From: Desulfovibrio sp. UBA4079
GTDB taxonomy: Bacteria; Desulfobacterota; Desulfovibrionia; Desulfovibrionales; Desulfovibrionaceae
NCBI GenBank assembly: GCA_002382645.1
Contig: DFYP01000076.1
Coordinates: forward strand, 9,627 to 15,972
DNA: 6,346 nt
Direction of reading: 5' to 3'
A program made the position numbers and the translations under genes. This document shows, piece after piece, positions 5,328-6,346 of the stretch. Under the pieces are notes generated by a model. It saw only the letters and a program-made list of their open reading frames with translations. It ran no database searches and was not told the origin of the DNA. The stretch's first letter is position 1. Each line of letters starts with the position of its first letter.

Positions 5328-6346
5328 ATGCCTAAGCGTACGGACCTCAAGAAGATCATGCTTATCGGCTCGGGGCCCATCGTCATCGGACAGGCCTGCG
5401 AGTTCGACTACTCCGGTACCCAGGCGCTCAAGGCCCTGAAGGAGGAAGGCTACGAGGTGGTCCTGGTCAACTCCAACCCGGCCACCATCATGACCGACCC
5501 GGAATTGGCCGACCGCACCTACATCGAGCCCATCGAGCCCGAGACCGTGGCCAAGATCATCGAGAAGGAGCGGCCCGACGCCCTGCTGCCCACCCTGGGC
5601 GGCCAGACCGGCCTGAACACGGCCGTGGCCCTGGCTGAATCCGGGGTCCTGGAGCTGTTCGGCGTGGAGCTCATCGGCGCGTCCCTGCCGGTGATCAAGA
5701 AGGCCGAGAGCCGTGAGCTGTTCCGCCAGGCCATGGAAAACATCGGGCTCAAGGTGCCCCAGAGCGGCATCGCCCGCAGCCTGGACGAGGTCCGCCTCTG
5801 GGGCCAGAAGCTGCCGTTCCCGATCATCATCCGCCCGGCCTACACCCTGGCCGGGACGGGCGGCGGCGTGGCCTACAACATGGAGGACCTCGAGGCCATC
5901 GCCTCCCAGGGCCTGGCCGCGTCCATCAAGGGCGAGGTCATGCTCGAGGAGTCCGTGCTCGGCTGGAAGGAGTTCGAGCTCGAGGTGATGCGCGACAAGA
6001 AGGACAACTGCGTCATCATCTGCTCCATCGAGAACCTCGACCCCATGGGTGTGCACACCGGCGACTCCATCACCGTGGCCCCGTCCCAGACCCTCACGGA
6101 CCACGAGTACCAGCTCATGCGCGACGCCTCCCTGGCGATCATGCGCGAGATCGGCGTGGAGACCGGCGGTTCCAACGTGCAGTTCGCCATCAACCCGGCC
6201 AACGGCGACATGGTGGTCATCGAGATGAATCCGCGGGTCTCGCGGTCCTCGGCCCTGGCCTCCAAGGCCACCGGGTTTCCCATCGCCAAGATCGCGGCCA
6301 AGCTGGCCGTGGGCTACACCCTGGACGAGATCCCCAACGACATCAC
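5328..6346 (+). CDS. carB: Carbamoyl-phosphate synthase large subunit (5' part, cut by window end)
   Basis: The first 339 codons of a protein normally about 1,070-1,080 residues long; the frame is open to the window edge. The product makes carbamoyl phosphate from bicarbonate, ATP and ammonia delivered by the CarA glutaminase subunit, feeding pyrimidine and arginine synthesis. GSGPIVIGQACEFDYSG (14-30) and LLPTLGGQTGLN (86-97) are family signatures of the first pre-ATP-grasp domain. The first ATP-grasp (carboxyphosphate) domain shows R129, R169 (IIIRPAYTLAGTGGG), Q285, E299, N301 and R303 (VIEMNPRVSRSSALASKATG), which fall at the same numbers as in the E. coli enzyme. That agreement confirms ATG 5328 as the start. 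The ribosome binding site is weak (GGCGGA, 5318-5323). carA is not adjacent upstream, so the two subunits are made from separate loci. Confidence 0.98.
   Translation, partial: MPKRTDLKKIMLIGSGPIVIGQACEFDYSGTQALKALKEEGYEVVLVNSNPATIMTDPELADRTYIEPIEPETVAKIIEKERPDALLPTLGGQTGLNTAVALAESGVLELFGVELIGASLPVIKKAESRELFRQAMENIGLKVPQSGIARSLDEVRLWGQKLPFPIIIRPAYTLAGTGGGVAYNMEDLEAIASQGLAASIKGEVMLEESVLGWKEFELEVMRDKKDNCVIICSIENLDPMGVHTGDSITVAPSQTLTDHEYQLMRDASLAIMREIGVETGGSNVQFAINPANGDMVVIEMNPRVSRSSALASKATGFPIAKIAAKLAVGYTLDEIPNDI

Noticed and set aside
5238..6104. A 288-codon minus-strand frame opposite carB
   Set aside because: It is antisense to carB, whose active-site residues align exactly with the E. coli enzyme; the antisense product shows no family features.

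Overview
The window is GC-rich, gene-dense bacterial chromosome. GC-ending codons dominate in every real gene. The gene content suggests a high-GC Desulfobacterota (deltaproteobacterial) genome, most likely of the Desulfovibrio type. The pointers are a Cys-rich PSP1/RicT protein directly before a MetRS that has a single zinc knuckle and a C-terminal tRNA-binding domain, a carB without an adjacent carA, a solo FeoA-domain gene, and an MBL hydrolase paired with a CheY-like protein. The taxonomic placement is inference. No mobile element, CRISPR array, tRNA or rRNA gene is visible.

Layout. 2-139 (+) is a probable C-terminal end of a larger protein, perhaps ComEC/Rec2. 228-1067 (+) encodes a PhnP-like metallo-beta-lactamase-fold hydrolase, with a possible promoter and a possible 20-codon leader ORF in front. 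1158-1562 (+) encodes a receiver-only response regulator with its own candidate promoter. 1664-2725 (+) encodes a PSP1/RicT (YaaT) protein behind a leader with two perfect hairpins. 2756-4681 (+) is metG with a TTG start, closed by a strong intrinsic terminator. 4756-5103 (-) is a small FeoA-domain gene convergent with metG; its upstream region has a TTGACA-17-TATTCT promoter whose -10 is covered by a Fur-box-like sequence. 5328 to the window end (+) is the first 339 codons of carB.

How the genes may work together. The MBL hydrolase and the response regulator look like a small signalling pair. RicT and MetRS form a translation/RNA-metabolism pair, an adjacency resembling the ricT-metS neighbourhood of Firmicutes. 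The FeoA-like gene looks like an independently transcribed, probably iron-regulated unit between metG and carB. carB supplies carbamoyl phosphate for pyrimidine and arginine synthesis.

Most of the window is ordinary housekeeping sequence. The items most worth a second look are the FeoA-like gene (Cys/His-rich, with a putative Fur operator and a near-leaderless start), the ricT leader hairpins, and the basic repeat-containing tail of RicT. I did not find convincing evidence of an undescribed multi-gene system.
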